A stretch of 64,000 nucleotides of DNA from Microbacteriaceae bacterium VKM Ac-2854 (GCA_013205085.1 JABMLH010000002.1:127425-191424); one strand, 5' to 3'. Shown: positions 29,278 through 37,119, numbered from the stretch's first letter. The notes: generated from the letters alone by a model not told the origin. A program made the numbers and translations.

Positions 29278-30495
29278 CTACTCCTTCACGGGTCGCTGCA
29301 CCGGGATCAACCCCGTGAACATCGCGCCGCGCTCCGCGGAGGCGGCATCGCCCGAGAACAGGTTGTCGGGCGTGTGCGACTGGGGCGGCGCGGGCAGCCG
29401 GGCGGCGCCGTGCTCCCCCGCGTCGGTGCTCATCTGCACCCGCTGCCGCGGCAGGGCCATGGCATCGTTCGTGTGCAGCCAATCCACCAGCCGTTCGCGG
29501 ATGAAGCAGCGCAGGTCGAAGAGGGTCGGCGCGTCGACCGCGGTGACCAGGATGCGGATCCGCACGTAGCCGCCGATCGCGTCGGTCACCTGCAGCACGC
29601 TGACCCGCTGATCCCAGAGGTCCGTCTGCGCAAGGATGCGGTGCAGTTCTTCGCGCATGGCATCCGGCCGCACCCGCCAGTCGAGGTCGAACTCCACCGA
29701 GCCGAGCAGTTCCGACCGCGTGCGCGTCCAGTTCTGGAACGGCTTGGTGGTGAAGTAGTTGGTCGGCAGCACCAGGCGCCGATCGTCCCAGATGTGCACC
29801 ACGACGTACGTCAGGGTGATCTCTTCGATCCGCCCCCACTCGTTCTCCACGATCACCACGTCATCGAGTCGGATGGCGTCGCTGAACGCGAGTTGCACGC
29901 CCGCGAAGATGTTCGTGAGGCTCGACTGCGCCGCGAGGCCCGCGACGATCGAGAGCACTCCGGCGGAAGCGAGCAGACTCGCACCGGCGGTGCGCGCTTC
30001 GGGGAAGGTCAGCAGGGCGGCGCCGATGGCGACCACAACGACCACGGCGACGGCCACCCGCCGGATGATCGTCATCTGCGTGCGCAACCTCCGCGCGCGG
30101 CGGTTGTCGGCCGTGTCGGTGCGGTACCGCTCCGCGCCGAGGTCCTCCAGGAAGACGAAGGTCGCGGCCACCAGCCAGGCGACGGCGGCGATGGTGGCGA
30201 TCTGGAAGATCCGGCCGAGGATGTCGCTCCAGCTCGGATCGGGCACGGTCGCGGCCAGCGCCGCCCAGACCGCGATCGTCAGCAGCAGCACCCGGAACGG
30301 CACGCGGTCGCGTCGCACCAGCAGACGCGCCCATTCCTTGCGCTTGCCGATGGAGCGGACGATCAGCGCGACGACGGCGGTGACCGCCAGAGCGACGGCG
30401 ACGGCGATGACGAGAGCGAGGGCGATCGAGCCCAGATCGGAGAGAACGGCGGAGTCGGTGAGGTCGGCGAGGTCGGTGCGCACGAGTGCGGGCAC
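29278..30495 (-). CDS. MscS-family mechanosensitive channel
   Basis: 405 aa from the GTG at 30495, which has a good AAAGGA site 7 nt upstream (an ATG at 30528 has none). Several N-terminal helices, then the pore-lining TM3 region GASLLASAGVLSIVAGLAAQ followed by LTNIFAGVQLAFSDAIRLDDVV and the beta domain VENEWGRIEEITLTYVVV, all hallmarks of MscS. Gated by membrane tension to release osmolytes on hypo-osmotic shock. The C-terminal 50 residues are low-complexity. Confidence 0.9.
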   Translation of the reverse strand: MPALVRTDLADLTDSAVLSDLGSIALALVIAVAVALAVTAVVALIVRSIGKRKEWARLLVRRDRVPFRVLLLTIAVWAALAATVPDPSWSDILGRIFQIATIAAVAWLVAATFVFLEDLGAERYRTDTADNRRARRLRTQMTIIRRVAVAVVVVVAIGAALLTFPEARTAGASLLASAGVLSIVAGLAAQSSLTNIFAGVQLAFSDAIRLDDVVIVENEWGRIEEITLTYVVVHIWDDRRLVLPTNYFTTKPFQNWTRTRSELLGSVEFDLDWRVRPDAMREELHRILAQTDLWDQRVSVLQVTDAIGGYVRIRILVTAVDAPTLFDLRCFIRERLVDWLHTNDAMALPRQRVQMSTDAGEHGAARLPAPPQSHTPDNLFSGDAASAERGAMFTGLIPVQRPVKE

Positions 30496-30693
30496 GGCTG
30501 TCCTTTCGTCGGAGACGGGCGGAGGCAAGAGACCAGGCTGTCATCCCTCACCCCGCGGCCGGGCCGTACGGCGGCGATACTCAGGCGAACGTAACGTGCT
30601 CGTTCGCTCGGAGCCGGTAGAGCACGTGGCGACGCAGGGCAGGGCGGCACGCAGCCACGGCGTCGACGCACGTGCAGCGCCTCGGGCCGCTCG

Positions 30694-30757
30694 TAACTTC
30701 GGCTGAGAGTGCTCGTCAGCGCTGATCAGGGCTGACAAGCACTCTCAGCCGAGGTTA
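30694..30757. repeat. Inverted repeat upstream of attL; only structure in the 30496-30850 gap
   Basis: Arms TAACTTCGGCTGAGAGTGCT and AGCACTCTCAGCCGAGGTTA (20 nt, one mismatch) with an inner GTCAGC/GCTGAC pair. The 350-bp gap between mscS and the prophage edge holds no gene I can support; this palindrome is its only clear feature. It may be a member of an extragenic repeat family or a terminator. Confidence 0.7.
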
Positions 30758-30850
30758 TGCGCGACCGCACACGACCGGGCCGATTCCGTTCGCCTCGACG
30801 CCGGGATGGTGACCTCGACTGCGCGTGGACGAACCCGGCGAAACGCGAGA

Positions 30851-30876
30851 AGCCCGGTCGCTTTCGCGACCGGGCT
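30851..30876 (-). terminator. Host tRNA-Lys terminator, now orphaned by the prophage
   Basis: AGCCCGGTCGC TTTC GCGACCGGGCT, an 11-bp perfect stem, 7 bp beyond the attL copy of the tRNA 3' end. Before integration it would have directly followed tRNA-Lys on the minus strand; it is now 18.6 kb from the functional gene. Confidence 0.8.
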
Positions 30877-30882
30877 CCGGTG

Positions 30883-30925
30883 GTGCACCCCCTCGGACTT
30901 GAACCGAGAACCCACTGGTTAAGAG
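30883..30925. other. attL core (tRNA-Lys 3' end copy)
   Basis: Identical to 49463-49505 except 30918 (G here, A at 49498). 35 consecutive identical bases (30883-30917) locate the probable crossover left of the mismatch. The downstream flank (30926 on) is phage DNA; the upstream flank with the terminator is host DNA. Confidence 0.93.
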
Positions 30926-30963
30926 CCGTCGACGACGCCTACCTCGCGGAGGAAGCCGCATGA
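30883..30963 (+). pseudogene. Severed 3' end of the phage repressor gene (viral-form C-terminus)
   Basis: In the frame of the repressor at 49187 the segment encodes VHPLGLEPRTH then WLRAVDDAYLAEEAA and a TGA at 30961-30963. In the lysogen it has lost its 5' part. In the excised circle it would be contiguous with 49187-49462, giving a 118-aa repressor. The stop overlaps the next gene start by ATGA, supporting that this frame is really translated in the virus. The GAGGAA codons also serve as the Shine-Dalgarno sequence of that next gene. Confidence 0.8.
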
Positions 30964-31184
30964 CCGCCCGCAACGCGGCGGGCTACTTCCACGCCGAGGG
31001 CATCGCGCAGGGCGACCTGGTGCGCATCGGCACGGGCTCGGCTCGGTGGCGCGTCATCGGAGTCAGTCACCGCGGCGCGACCCTGCAGAACGTCGCGTCG
31101 GGCCGATACCGGGACGTGATCGGGCTGTCAACCCTTTCCGTGATCGAGCACCACGTCGACAATGGAACCGAGGCCGGAAGATGA
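30960..31184 (+). CDS. Small phage protein of unknown function
   Basis: 74 aa, MTARNAAGYFHAEGIAQGDL, with GGAGGA 6 nt upstream of its ATG. The sequence (DLVRIGTGSARWRVIGVSHR, GATLQN) suggests a small beta-barrel, perhaps SH3- or KOW-like, but this is weak. Its start overlaps the severed repressor tail, and its stop overlaps the next gene (ATGA), so in the viral genome it is in an operon repressor - this gene - zinc-ribbon protein - int. Confidence 0.7.
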   Translation: MTARNAAGYFHAEGIAQGDLVRIGTGSARWRVIGVSHRGATLQNVASGRYRDVIGLSTLSVIEHHVDNGTEAGR

Positions 31185-31372
31185 CTCGCACGTCTCGCGC
31201 CACAATTGACTTCATGGATTGCATGCACCTCGAAGCCCCCGTTTGCCGTGACTGCGAAGGCGAGGGCGTCGACTGGATGACGGGCGGGGCCTGCATGATG
31301 TGCCACGGCGCAGGCATCGTTCCCCTTGCACCCGCCGAGACACTGAGCGCAAGCTCAGACACACCAGAATGA
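31181..31372 (+). CDS. Small phage protein with DnaJ-type paired CxxCxGxG motifs
   Basis: 63 aa. Two motifs, CRDCEGEG and CMMCHGAG, form a likely four-cysteine zinc ribbon of the kind found in the DnaJ central domain and in many phage-encoded small proteins. The ATG overlaps the preceding stop by 4 nt, and its own TGA overlaps an ATG of the integrase frame at 31369. Role unknown. Confidence 0.7.
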   Translation: MTRTSRATIDFMDCMHLEAPVCRDCEGEGVDWMTGGACMMCHGAGIVPLAPAETLSASSDTPE

Positions 31373-32271
31373 ACAGTGAGAATCGGTCAGGACACGCCGA
31401 GAGCGGCTGCGCCCGACACGTGTTGACTTCCGGTATGAGAACCGCCCTACTGACGCCCCCGGCGTGGGTCATCCCCCTCACGGGATACCTCGCCTTCCTC
31501 GCCGCATCCCGCACCGCCGACAGCACGCGCAAGCTCCGGAGCTACCACCTCCGACGCTTCGCGACCGAGACTCGAGTCGACCCATTCGCGGCCGACCTCG
31601 ACACCCTCATCGGCTACCTCGCGGCGCACGCCTGGAACGGCAGCACGATGCGGTCTGCATCCGTCACCCTCAAAGGCTTCTACGGGTGGGCATTCGCATC
31701 CGGACGAATGGACGTCGACGTCAGCGCAGGACTCCCCACCGTGACCGCGCCGCGCGGACTCCCCCGGCCCGCCCCAGAGGACGCCGTACGGTTCGGCCTG
31801 GCCGACTCCGAGGTCCGGGTCCGAATCATGGTCCAGCTGGCTGCACACGCGGGCCTGCGGTGCTGCGAGATTGCCCGCGTGCACTCCGACGACGTCCGCG
31901 AGGGCTTCCGCGGGTTCTCCCTGCGGATCCTTGGCAAAGGCGACAAGCTGCGCACCGTGCCCATCCCCGCGGCGCTCGCGGCCACGCTGCGGGCGCTCCC
32001 AACCGGGTGGGCTTTCCCCGGTCGGATCGACGGCCACCTCTCGGCTGGCTACGTCTCCAAGCTCCTCTCCGCCGCGCTCCCCTCAACCATCACCGCGCAC
32101 ACCCTCCGGCACCGATTCGCGTCCAGGACGTACGTCGGCACCGGAAAGGACATCAGGGCCGTACAGGAACTCCTGGGCCACGCCTCGGTAGCGACGACCC
32201 AGATTTACACCGCGGTCGACGACGACGTCATGCGTCGCGGCGTCGAGTTCGCGGCCGCATCCGGACTGTAG
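31369..32271 (+). CDS. int: Tyrosine recombinase (phage integrase)
   Basis: Catalyses attP-attB recombination at tRNA-Lys. Numbered from the ATG at 31435 (278 aa), the catalytic set is complete: R142 (AGLRCCEIARV), K171 (GKGDKLRTVP), H222 and R225 (HTLRHRFAS), H249 (LLGHASVATTQ), nucleophile Y258. An N-terminal core-binding SAM-like domain precedes it. The ATG at 31369 overlaps the upstream stop (ATGA) and adds 22 residues; 31435 gives the family-like N-terminus; I cannot decide. No arm-binding domain is obvious, so it resembles short XerC/D-like integrases. Confidence 0.92.
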   Translation: MNSENRSGHAESGCARHVLTSGMRTALLTPPAWVIPLTGYLAFLAASRTADSTRKLRSYHLRRFATETRVDPFAADLDTLIGYLAAHAWNGSTMRSASVTLKGFYGWAFASGRMDVDVSAGLPTVTAPRGLPRPAPEDAVRFGLADSEVRVRIMVQLAAHAGLRCCEIARVHSDDVREGFRGFSLRILGKGDKLRTVPIPAALAATLRALPTGWAFPGRIDGHLSAGYVSKLLSAALPSTITAHTLRHRFASRTYVGTGKDIRAVQELLGHASVATTQIYTAVDDDVMRRGVEFAAASGL

Positions 32272-32280
32272 AGAGTCCAC

Positions 32281-32339
32281 AAAGCGCCGGACGGCGCACG
32301 CACCCGAACTGTCGGGGAGCGTGCACCGTCCGGCGCTTT
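32281..32339. terminator. Strong bidirectional terminator after int
   Basis: AAAGCGCCGGACGGCGCACGC on one side and its near-exact complement (one mismatch) ending GCGCTTT on the other, with an inner CCCGA-ACTG-TCGGG hairpin. It separates the plus-strand int operon from the end of the minus-strand lytic operon. Four tandem GGCGCC units follow at 32367-32390. Confidence 0.88.
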
Positions 32340-32410
32340 CGTTGTTCGAGACCTACTAGCGATCGCGGCGCCGGCGCCGGCGCCGGCGCCACGGTGCTTG
32401 TGGGGTTCCT

Positions 32411-32671
32411 CTAGTTCGGCTGCGAGCCCAGGAAGGTGTACCGGATCAGCCAGGCGTTCACCGTCTCATTGGCCATCACCTTCGTGAGGACGGCCTGCAC
32501 ACTCAGCGACGCGCCCGCGGCCGCGACCAGCCACTCGGCGGGCCACTGATCGGCGAGGATGCCGAGCACGATGGCCACGACGGGCACCAGGCCGACGACG
32601 GCCGTGAAGACGGTTCGGATGACGCGCTGGTTCGGGTACCAGATGCGCGGGGTTTCGAGCTTGTGAGTCAC
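32411..32671 (-). CDS. Holin-like phage membrane protein
   Basis: 86 aa from the GTG at 32671. Two hydrophobic segments (TVFTAVVGLVPVVAIVLGIL and WLVAAAGASLSVQAVLTKV) separated by a short charged turn, placed directly after the endolysin and a second membrane protein. This fits a two-helix holin for endolysin release. Its start shares a base with the upstream stop (TAGTG). Confidence 0.7.
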   Translation of the reverse strand: MTHKLETPRIWYPNQRVIRTVFTAVVGLVPVVAIVLGILADQWPAEWLVAAAGASLSVQAVLTKVMANETVNAWLIRYTFLGSQPN

Positions 32672-32919
32672 TAGGACCTCTCTTCCAGGTAGGCGGTGAC
32701 GACGTCGGGCAGGGGAAGCCCTCGGCCGCGATAGATGTGATCGATGAGGACGCGGTTGATGAGCCACCCGTCTCGCTCCCGGCGCTCGACGACGTCGACG
32801 CGAGTTTCGAGGTCCCGGATGCGCGCGTGGTCGCGGGAGCGGAGGGTGATGAACGTTCCTCCCACGCCGACGAGCAGTGCGCCCGCGGCGGAGAGGAACG
32901 AGACGAGCCATTCGGGCAT
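32671..32919 (-). CDS. Phage membrane protein with coiled-coil tail, lysis-associated
   Basis: 82 aa: one N-terminal helix (LVSFLSAAGALLVGVGGTFI) followed by a charged heptad-rich segment (HARIRDLETRVDVVERRERD). Single-helix plus coiled-coil proteins beside actinophage holins are common and may be second holins or antiholins. The start overlaps the endolysin stop (TGATG). Confidence 0.65.
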   Translation of the reverse strand: MPEWLVSFLSAAGALLVGVGGTFITLRSRDHARIRDLETRVDVVERRERDGWLINRVLIDHIYRGRGLPLPDVVTAYLEERS

Positions 32920-33602
32920 CAGGTGGTCGGCACCTCTACTCCGAGCTTCTGCGCGATGAGTCCGACGACGACTTCCAGGCGGGTGATGCGCTGTCCGGTC
33001 TGCTGGACGCCGGTGAGGGTGTCGGCGTCGACGACGTCAGCGGGCGCGTGGATGTCGCGATGGTCGGTGCTGCGGAGGTCGCGGAGGATGCCGACCGCCT
33101 CCTGCACGCCAATCAGGGTGTCGGCGAGGACGACGACCGCGGGGGCGTCTACTCCGTTGTGCTTGATGGGGTCTGCGAACGACACGTCGTCGTCTCCTGT
33201 CTGCGGGTTGATTCCCGCGGTTGTGGTGGTGTAAAGCTCGGGGTCTTTCCAGACGCCGTCGAGCCGAAGTTCCTGGTGGGCGTGAACGAACTCCGTGCCG
33301 GAGTTGCCCATAACGGCGATGTCCTCGCCCTGGGCCACCTCGTAGCCGACCGCGACGCGGCAGCTCGCCAGGTGCGCGATCAGGGTCGTCCAACCGGCGC
33401 CGTGGTCGATGATGATGCGCAGGCCGTACGTGCCATCACGGCCAACCGCGATGACGCGGCCCGCTGCGGGCGCGAGGATGCGGAGGTCGTCGGCGGTGGC
33501 GTCGCCGTGGCCGAGGTCGATGCCGCGATGCGGGAACCCCCGCCCGATGTCTTCGTGGAATCGGGTGGTGATGCGCCCTCGGGCGCAGTGGATGATCTGC
33601 AT
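32919..33602 (-). CDS. Endolysin, M23 metallopeptidase (LytM-like)
   Basis: 227 aa. The zinc-binding pattern of peptidase M23 is present: HRGIDLGHG (H25, D29) and HAHQELR (H107, H109), with an additional IAHL (H77). It would cut peptidoglycan cross-links at the end of infection. The C-terminal 100 residues lack a recognised wall-binding domain and contain a duplicated segment: ADTLIGVQEAVGILRDLR and ADTLTGVQQTGQRITRLE. No signal peptide, so it depends on the holin genes directly downstream. Confidence 0.87.
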   Translation of the reverse strand: MQIIHCARGRITTRFHEDIGRGFPHRGIDLGHGDATADDLRILAPAAGRVIAVGRDGTYGLRIIIDHGAGWTTLIAHLASCRVAVGYEVAQGEDIAVMGNSGTEFVHAHQELRLDGVWKDPELYTTTTAGINPQTGDDDVSFADPIKHNGVDAPAVVVLADTLIGVQEAVGILRDLRSTDHRDIHAPADVVDADTLTGVQQTGQRITRLEVVVGLIAQKLGVEVPTT

Positions 33603-33617
33603 GGACGGTGCTTCCTG

Positions 33618-34370
33618 TTAGAGGCCGATGAGGCGCATGTAGTGCTCACAGAGGGTCTGGGCCGCGTCGCCGGTCATCGAAGCCGTCGCGTGGGCGACCT
33701 CGAAGAGGTCGGCGGTGACGCCGGATGAGGCGTTGGTGTTCCAGCCCGCGTTCTGGTAGACGGTTCCGGTGCCGGATGTGACACCCGCTCCGGTCACGAC
33801 GTCGCCGTTGACGACGAGGGTGGTTCCTGCGGGCGACCACGTGTAGACCGCGACGAACGGACGGTCGGCGGCGATTCGGTGCCCGGATGAGAGGGTGATG
33901 CTGGCGGGAGTACCGGACGTGTACGAGCGGACCTCGCCGTCGACAATCACGATGCCGTGTGCGTGGCTCCCGTTGGTCGATTGCAGACCGTGGGCGATGT
34001 AGAGCGCGGTGGGGATCGCGGGGAGTGAGCCGACGTACACCAGCGTTCCGGGCAGGTTTGCGGTGACGCCGGAAGAGGTGCGGAGGGCCTGGCCGGTCGC
34101 GCCGGAGCCGTTCACCCGAAGAGTCGGCAGACCGTCGAACTCATCATCGGTGTCGCGCACTCGATAGCCGAGGTTCCCATTGAGAGCGAACAGCTGTCCG
34201 ACCGTGCCGCCAGACACGACGGACCCGGTCGCGCCGCCGTCGACCAGGTTGAGCGAGAGCGACGTCGAGCGCGTGCGCCAGGCGGGGGCGTCGTCGGGCA
34301 GGGGTAGCAGACCGGGGCGAGCGACGGCGGGGTCGCCGTTCTCGGGGATGCTGTGAACGATGGTGGTCAT
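33618..34370 (-). CDS. Phage tail-associated protein, possibly fibre or adhesin
   Basis: 250 aa rich in Gly, Thr, Ser and Val with beta-type patterning (GATGSVVSGGTVGQLFALNG, PFVAVYTWSPAGTTLVVNGD). This resembles LamG/jelly-roll domains of minor tail proteins. It lies between the SGNH tail protein and the endolysin, where receptor-binding proteins are found. Assignment rests mainly on position and composition. Confidence 0.55.
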   Translation of the reverse strand: MTTIVHSIPENGDPAVARPGLLPLPDDAPAWRTRSTSLSLNLVDGGATGSVVSGGTVGQLFALNGNLGYRVRDTDDEFDGLPTLRVNGSGATGQALRTSSGVTANLPGTLVYVGSLPAIPTALYIAHGLQSTNGSHAHGIVIVDGEVRSYTSGTPASITLSSGHRIAADRPFVAVYTWSPAGTTLVVNGDVVTGAGVTSGTGTVYQNAGWNTNASSGVTADLFEVAHATASMTGDAAQTLCEHYMRLIGL

Positions 34371-34387
34371 CGGGGAGGTCCTTTCGG

Positions 34388-35755
34388 TTACCAGCGGCGG
34401 GCGCGGATTTCGTCGGTGACGATGCGCGCGAGGGCGTTTCGTCCGGCCGCGTTGAGGTGGGTTCGGGTGCCGGTCGTCTCGTAGCTCAGAGACGGCGGGA
34501 TGACGTCGGCGTTGATGGCTTCGGTGTCGGCCGCGGTGGGTGCGATTCCGGCGATGGCCAGGCCGTTCGCGATCAGGGCGCGGCGGTGGTCGAAGAATGC
34601 GGCCGGTTCGAGCGCCTCGGTTTCCGCGTTGGTGGCCATGATCGACGTGTAGCCCGATGAGCCGGAGGGCTCTGCCGAGTTGTTGAAGATCGGAAGCACG
34701 AGGCGGCGTCGGAGGGGGTCACGGTGTGCGGCGAGCATGAGCCGGACGGATGCGGTGGCGGTGCTTGCGCGGTTGCGGCCGACCCAGAACAGGGCAGGGT
34801 GGGCGGCGTCGACGCTCGTGTCGGGTGAGAACCGTGCACCGGGGCGAACGTCGACGGCGGACGTTGCGCCTGACTGCTCGATGGTGAACGTTTGCGCGTT
34901 CTCGGGCTTGCGAATGATGACGGGCACTTGAACGCCTGCGGTGGTGGCGATGGTGCCGACGTAGCTGTAAGCGGGGGTTCCCCAGAGTTCGCCCTGCGCG
35001 GGGATGGTCGCGGTGACGGCGCCCGACGCGGGGATACTGCCGCCCGCGACCGTGACGCGGAAGGGCCTGGCGCCCATGCGCATGCTGATGCCCTCGGGGG
35101 TGTCGGAGGATCGACCGCGATCCAGGCCCGTCACGCCGAGCAGGCTGGCGATGGCTGTGGTCTGGTTGACTCCGCCCTGGTAGGCGGTGCTCATGGAATC
35201 GCCCCAGACCGCGAGGGAGACGAACTGTGTGACGGCGAGTCCGCGGCGGGCGCGCAGTTCGTCGAGGATTGCGGCGTCGATGAGGCCGTCGGCTCCGGCG
35301 CCGGGGTGGGCGCGGCGCCAGTCGCGTGTGAGGTGGATGACGCGCGGACTCGAGTCGAGTAGGGCGACTTGTCGGGTGGCGCCGGACACGAAAGTTCGTG
35401 CCTCCAATCGTGTTGCGCGAATGTCTGCGAGGTCGAGGGCGAGGGAGTGTCGGCGGATGCCGCCGATGATGCGCCAGTCGCGGGAGAGGACCAGGACGGC
35501 GTAGTCGGGGTGGTCGCCGCGGATGAATCGGGGCAGGCCAGGCTCGCCGCGACGGACGAGGCGTTCGTCGTTGAGGAGGTCAGCGATGGCGGCGGCGAGC
35601 ACTGTGGCCAACGTCGGGTTGTCGGTGAGGCTTTCGACGAACGTGGTGAGGGCTCGGTCGACGTCTTCCGCCAGTTCGCGGGTGACGTTGGGGGTGTTGC
35701 GGAGGCTGTCGCCGGGGTCGGCGTAGCGGATTCCGTAGATCGGGGTGGCGCCCAT
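34388..35755 (-). CDS. Tail protein with C-terminal SGNH/GDSL hydrolase domain
   Basis: 455 aa. Residues 1-175 resemble a tail-attachment region (MGATPIYGIRYADPGDSLRN, then helical and beta segments). From about 178 an SGNH-hydrolase domain starts: SLAVWGDSMST (nucleophile Ser187) and, near the C-terminus, GTRTHLNAAGR with a candidate catalytic His433. The family deacetylates or de-esterifies polysaccharides, so this could be a receptor-binding enzyme acting on cell-wall glycopolymers. The start shares a base with the upstream stop (TGATG). Confidence 0.75.
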   Translation of the reverse strand: MGATPIYGIRYADPGDSLRNTPNVTRELAEDVDRALTTFVESLTDNPTLATVLAAAIADLLNDERLVRRGEPGLPRFIRGDHPDYAVLVLSRDWRIIGGIRRHSLALDLADIRATRLEARTFVSGATRQVALLDSSPRVIHLTRDWRRAHPGAGADGLIDAAILDELRARRGLAVTQFVSLAVWGDSMSTAYQGGVNQTTAIASLLGVTGLDRGRSSDTPEGISMRMGARPFRVTVAGGSIPASGAVTATIPAQGELWGTPAYSYVGTIATTAGVQVPVIIRKPENAQTFTIEQSGATSAVDVRPGARFSPDTSVDAAHPALFWVGRNRASTATASVRLMLAAHRDPLRRRLVLPIFNNSAEPSGSSGYTSIMATNAETEALEPAAFFDHRRALIANGLAIAGIAPTAADTEAINADVIPPSLSYETTGTRTHLNAAGRNALARIVTDEIRARRW

Positions 35756-37119
35756 CAGTCGGGGACTCCTTCTGTGACGTACGCGAGTTCGCGGAGGGTG
35801 ATGGCGGGGTCGAGGTCGTCGTAGGTGACGGCAGCGGGGGCGACTTGGTCCCAGGTAGTCGGGTCAGGTCCCTCGGCGGCGGGGACGGCGTTCGCGTCGA
35901 TGGCCCAGCCGCGGGCGGACCATGAGACGGTTCCGCCGACGATCTGGAAGAGGGGCCCGACGTTGTTGAGCCCGGCGAAGATGGATCCTCGAAAGTAGAA
36001 GCTGGCGAGGGGCTTGTCGTAGGTCGCGAGCAGCACGTCGAGCGCGGCCGCGTCGTAGTCCAGTCGGCCGGGGAGGAAGCGAATCGGAGGGAGCGCGAAC
36101 TTGCCGTTGATTTCGTTAATGAGGACGGCGGAGGACGCTGCTACAGCGTTCGCGGGCGCCCCGTCATCGCGGATGTCGGTGTCGATCTTGTAGACCCGCT
36201 GGCCGCGCGCTGCGGGGTCGTAGCGGGCGGTGTACGCGGTGGCGAGGGCGTCGGTGTTCCATCGGCCGGTAGTGGCCGCGTCGGGCTGCGCCGTGGCCCA
36301 GGCGACTTGAACGATGTCGATGGCGTTGGCGACGGTCGAGCGCACCGACTGGTCGGAGGCGAGGGCGACGCGGGAGGCGGGGACGGTGAGCCCGTTCCCG
36401 GTGGCCTCGGTGACGACGAGTCCGTCGAGCCAGGTGAGGCGCAGGCCTGCGCCGACGGCCGCACGGCCGAAGTCGATTCGGTTGGTGTGCGGGACGTAAT
36501 TGGCGTGGGTGAGCGGGTTGGCGGACCGGTACGCGAGGGCGATGAGGTCGAAGAGGTTGAGTCCCTCGCTGTACTGGTGACCCTTGAGCATCGCCGCGCC
36601 CGGGAAGTGCTCGATGCCATCGATGAAGGTCGAGGCGCCGTTCTCGAAGACGTCGTCTAGGCGCTCGCCTGGCGTCGCTGTCGGAGGCCAGTACCCGTTC
36701 CCGTAGCCGATGCCGTCAGGGTCGTTGACGGGTCCAGGCATGACGGCCTGGGCGAGGTCGGCTTGCGTGCTCGCGGCCGTGATCGCGGTGAACCAGACCG
36801 TAACCTCGCGGCCGGTGATGGGGTCGGTGACGGCGCCTCGGCGGGTCTGGACGTCGTTGATGCGGCCGCGGAAGATCGCGCGGACGGTGGGCGCGGGTCG
36901 CTCGACGACGATGGGCGCGCCGACGAGGTCGTTGTCGGTCGACCATGCGCCATCGGGGTCAATGACGGTCATGGATAGCGTCGTCGGCTCCGGCTCACCG
37001 AACGGGTCGTCGCGGCCCCAGGGCATAGCGAGGTCGGCGACGCCCACCAGCCCTCGGCCGTCGGTCCAGGATGCGGGCAGCGGCTCGCCGCTGATCGTAA
37101 TGACGGGCGGGTCGGTCAT
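35755..37119 (-). CDS. Phage minor tail (tail-tip) protein
   Basis: About 454 aa from the ATG at 37119 (overlaps the tape-measure stop, ATGA); an ATG at 37128 adds three residues. The N-terminal region (LSMTVIDPDGAWSTDNDLVG, RAIFRGRINDVQTRRG) has the beta-rich pattern of baseplate-hub-type siphovirus minor tail proteins. Its position right after the tape measure supports a distal-tail or hub role. No enzymatic motif. Confidence 0.7.
   Translation of the reverse strand: MTDPPVITISGEPLPASWTDGRGLVGVADLAMPWGRDDPFGEPEPTTLSMTVIDPDGAWSTDNDLVGAPIVVERPAPTVRAIFRGRINDVQTRRGAVTDPITGREVTVWFTAITAASTQADLAQAVMPGPVNDPDGIGYGNGYWPPTATPGERLDDVFENGASTFIDGIEHFPGAAMLKGHQYSEGLNLFDLIALAYRSANPLTHANYVPHTNRIDFGRAAVGAGLRLTWLDGLVVTEATGNGLTVPASRVALASDQSVRSTVANAIDIVQVAWATAQPDAATTGRWNTDALATAYTARYDPAARGQRVYKIDTDIRDDGAPANAVAASSAVLINEINGKFALPPIRFLPGRLDYDAAALDVLLATYDKPLASFYFRGSIFAGLNNVGPLFQIVGGTVSWSARGWAIDANAVPAAEGPDPTTWDQVAPAAVTYDDLDPAITLRELAYVTEGVPD

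Noticed and set aside
30757-30963. Plus-strand frame of 68 codons spanning attL
   Set aside because: Its first part reads through the host terminator and tRNA remnant with no ribosome site. Only the part from 30883 is meaningful, as the severed repressor tail.
32281-32339. attP arm or integrase core site
   Set aside because: It is a simple strong hairpin between convergent operons, and the att core is clearly the tRNA-Lys repeat.
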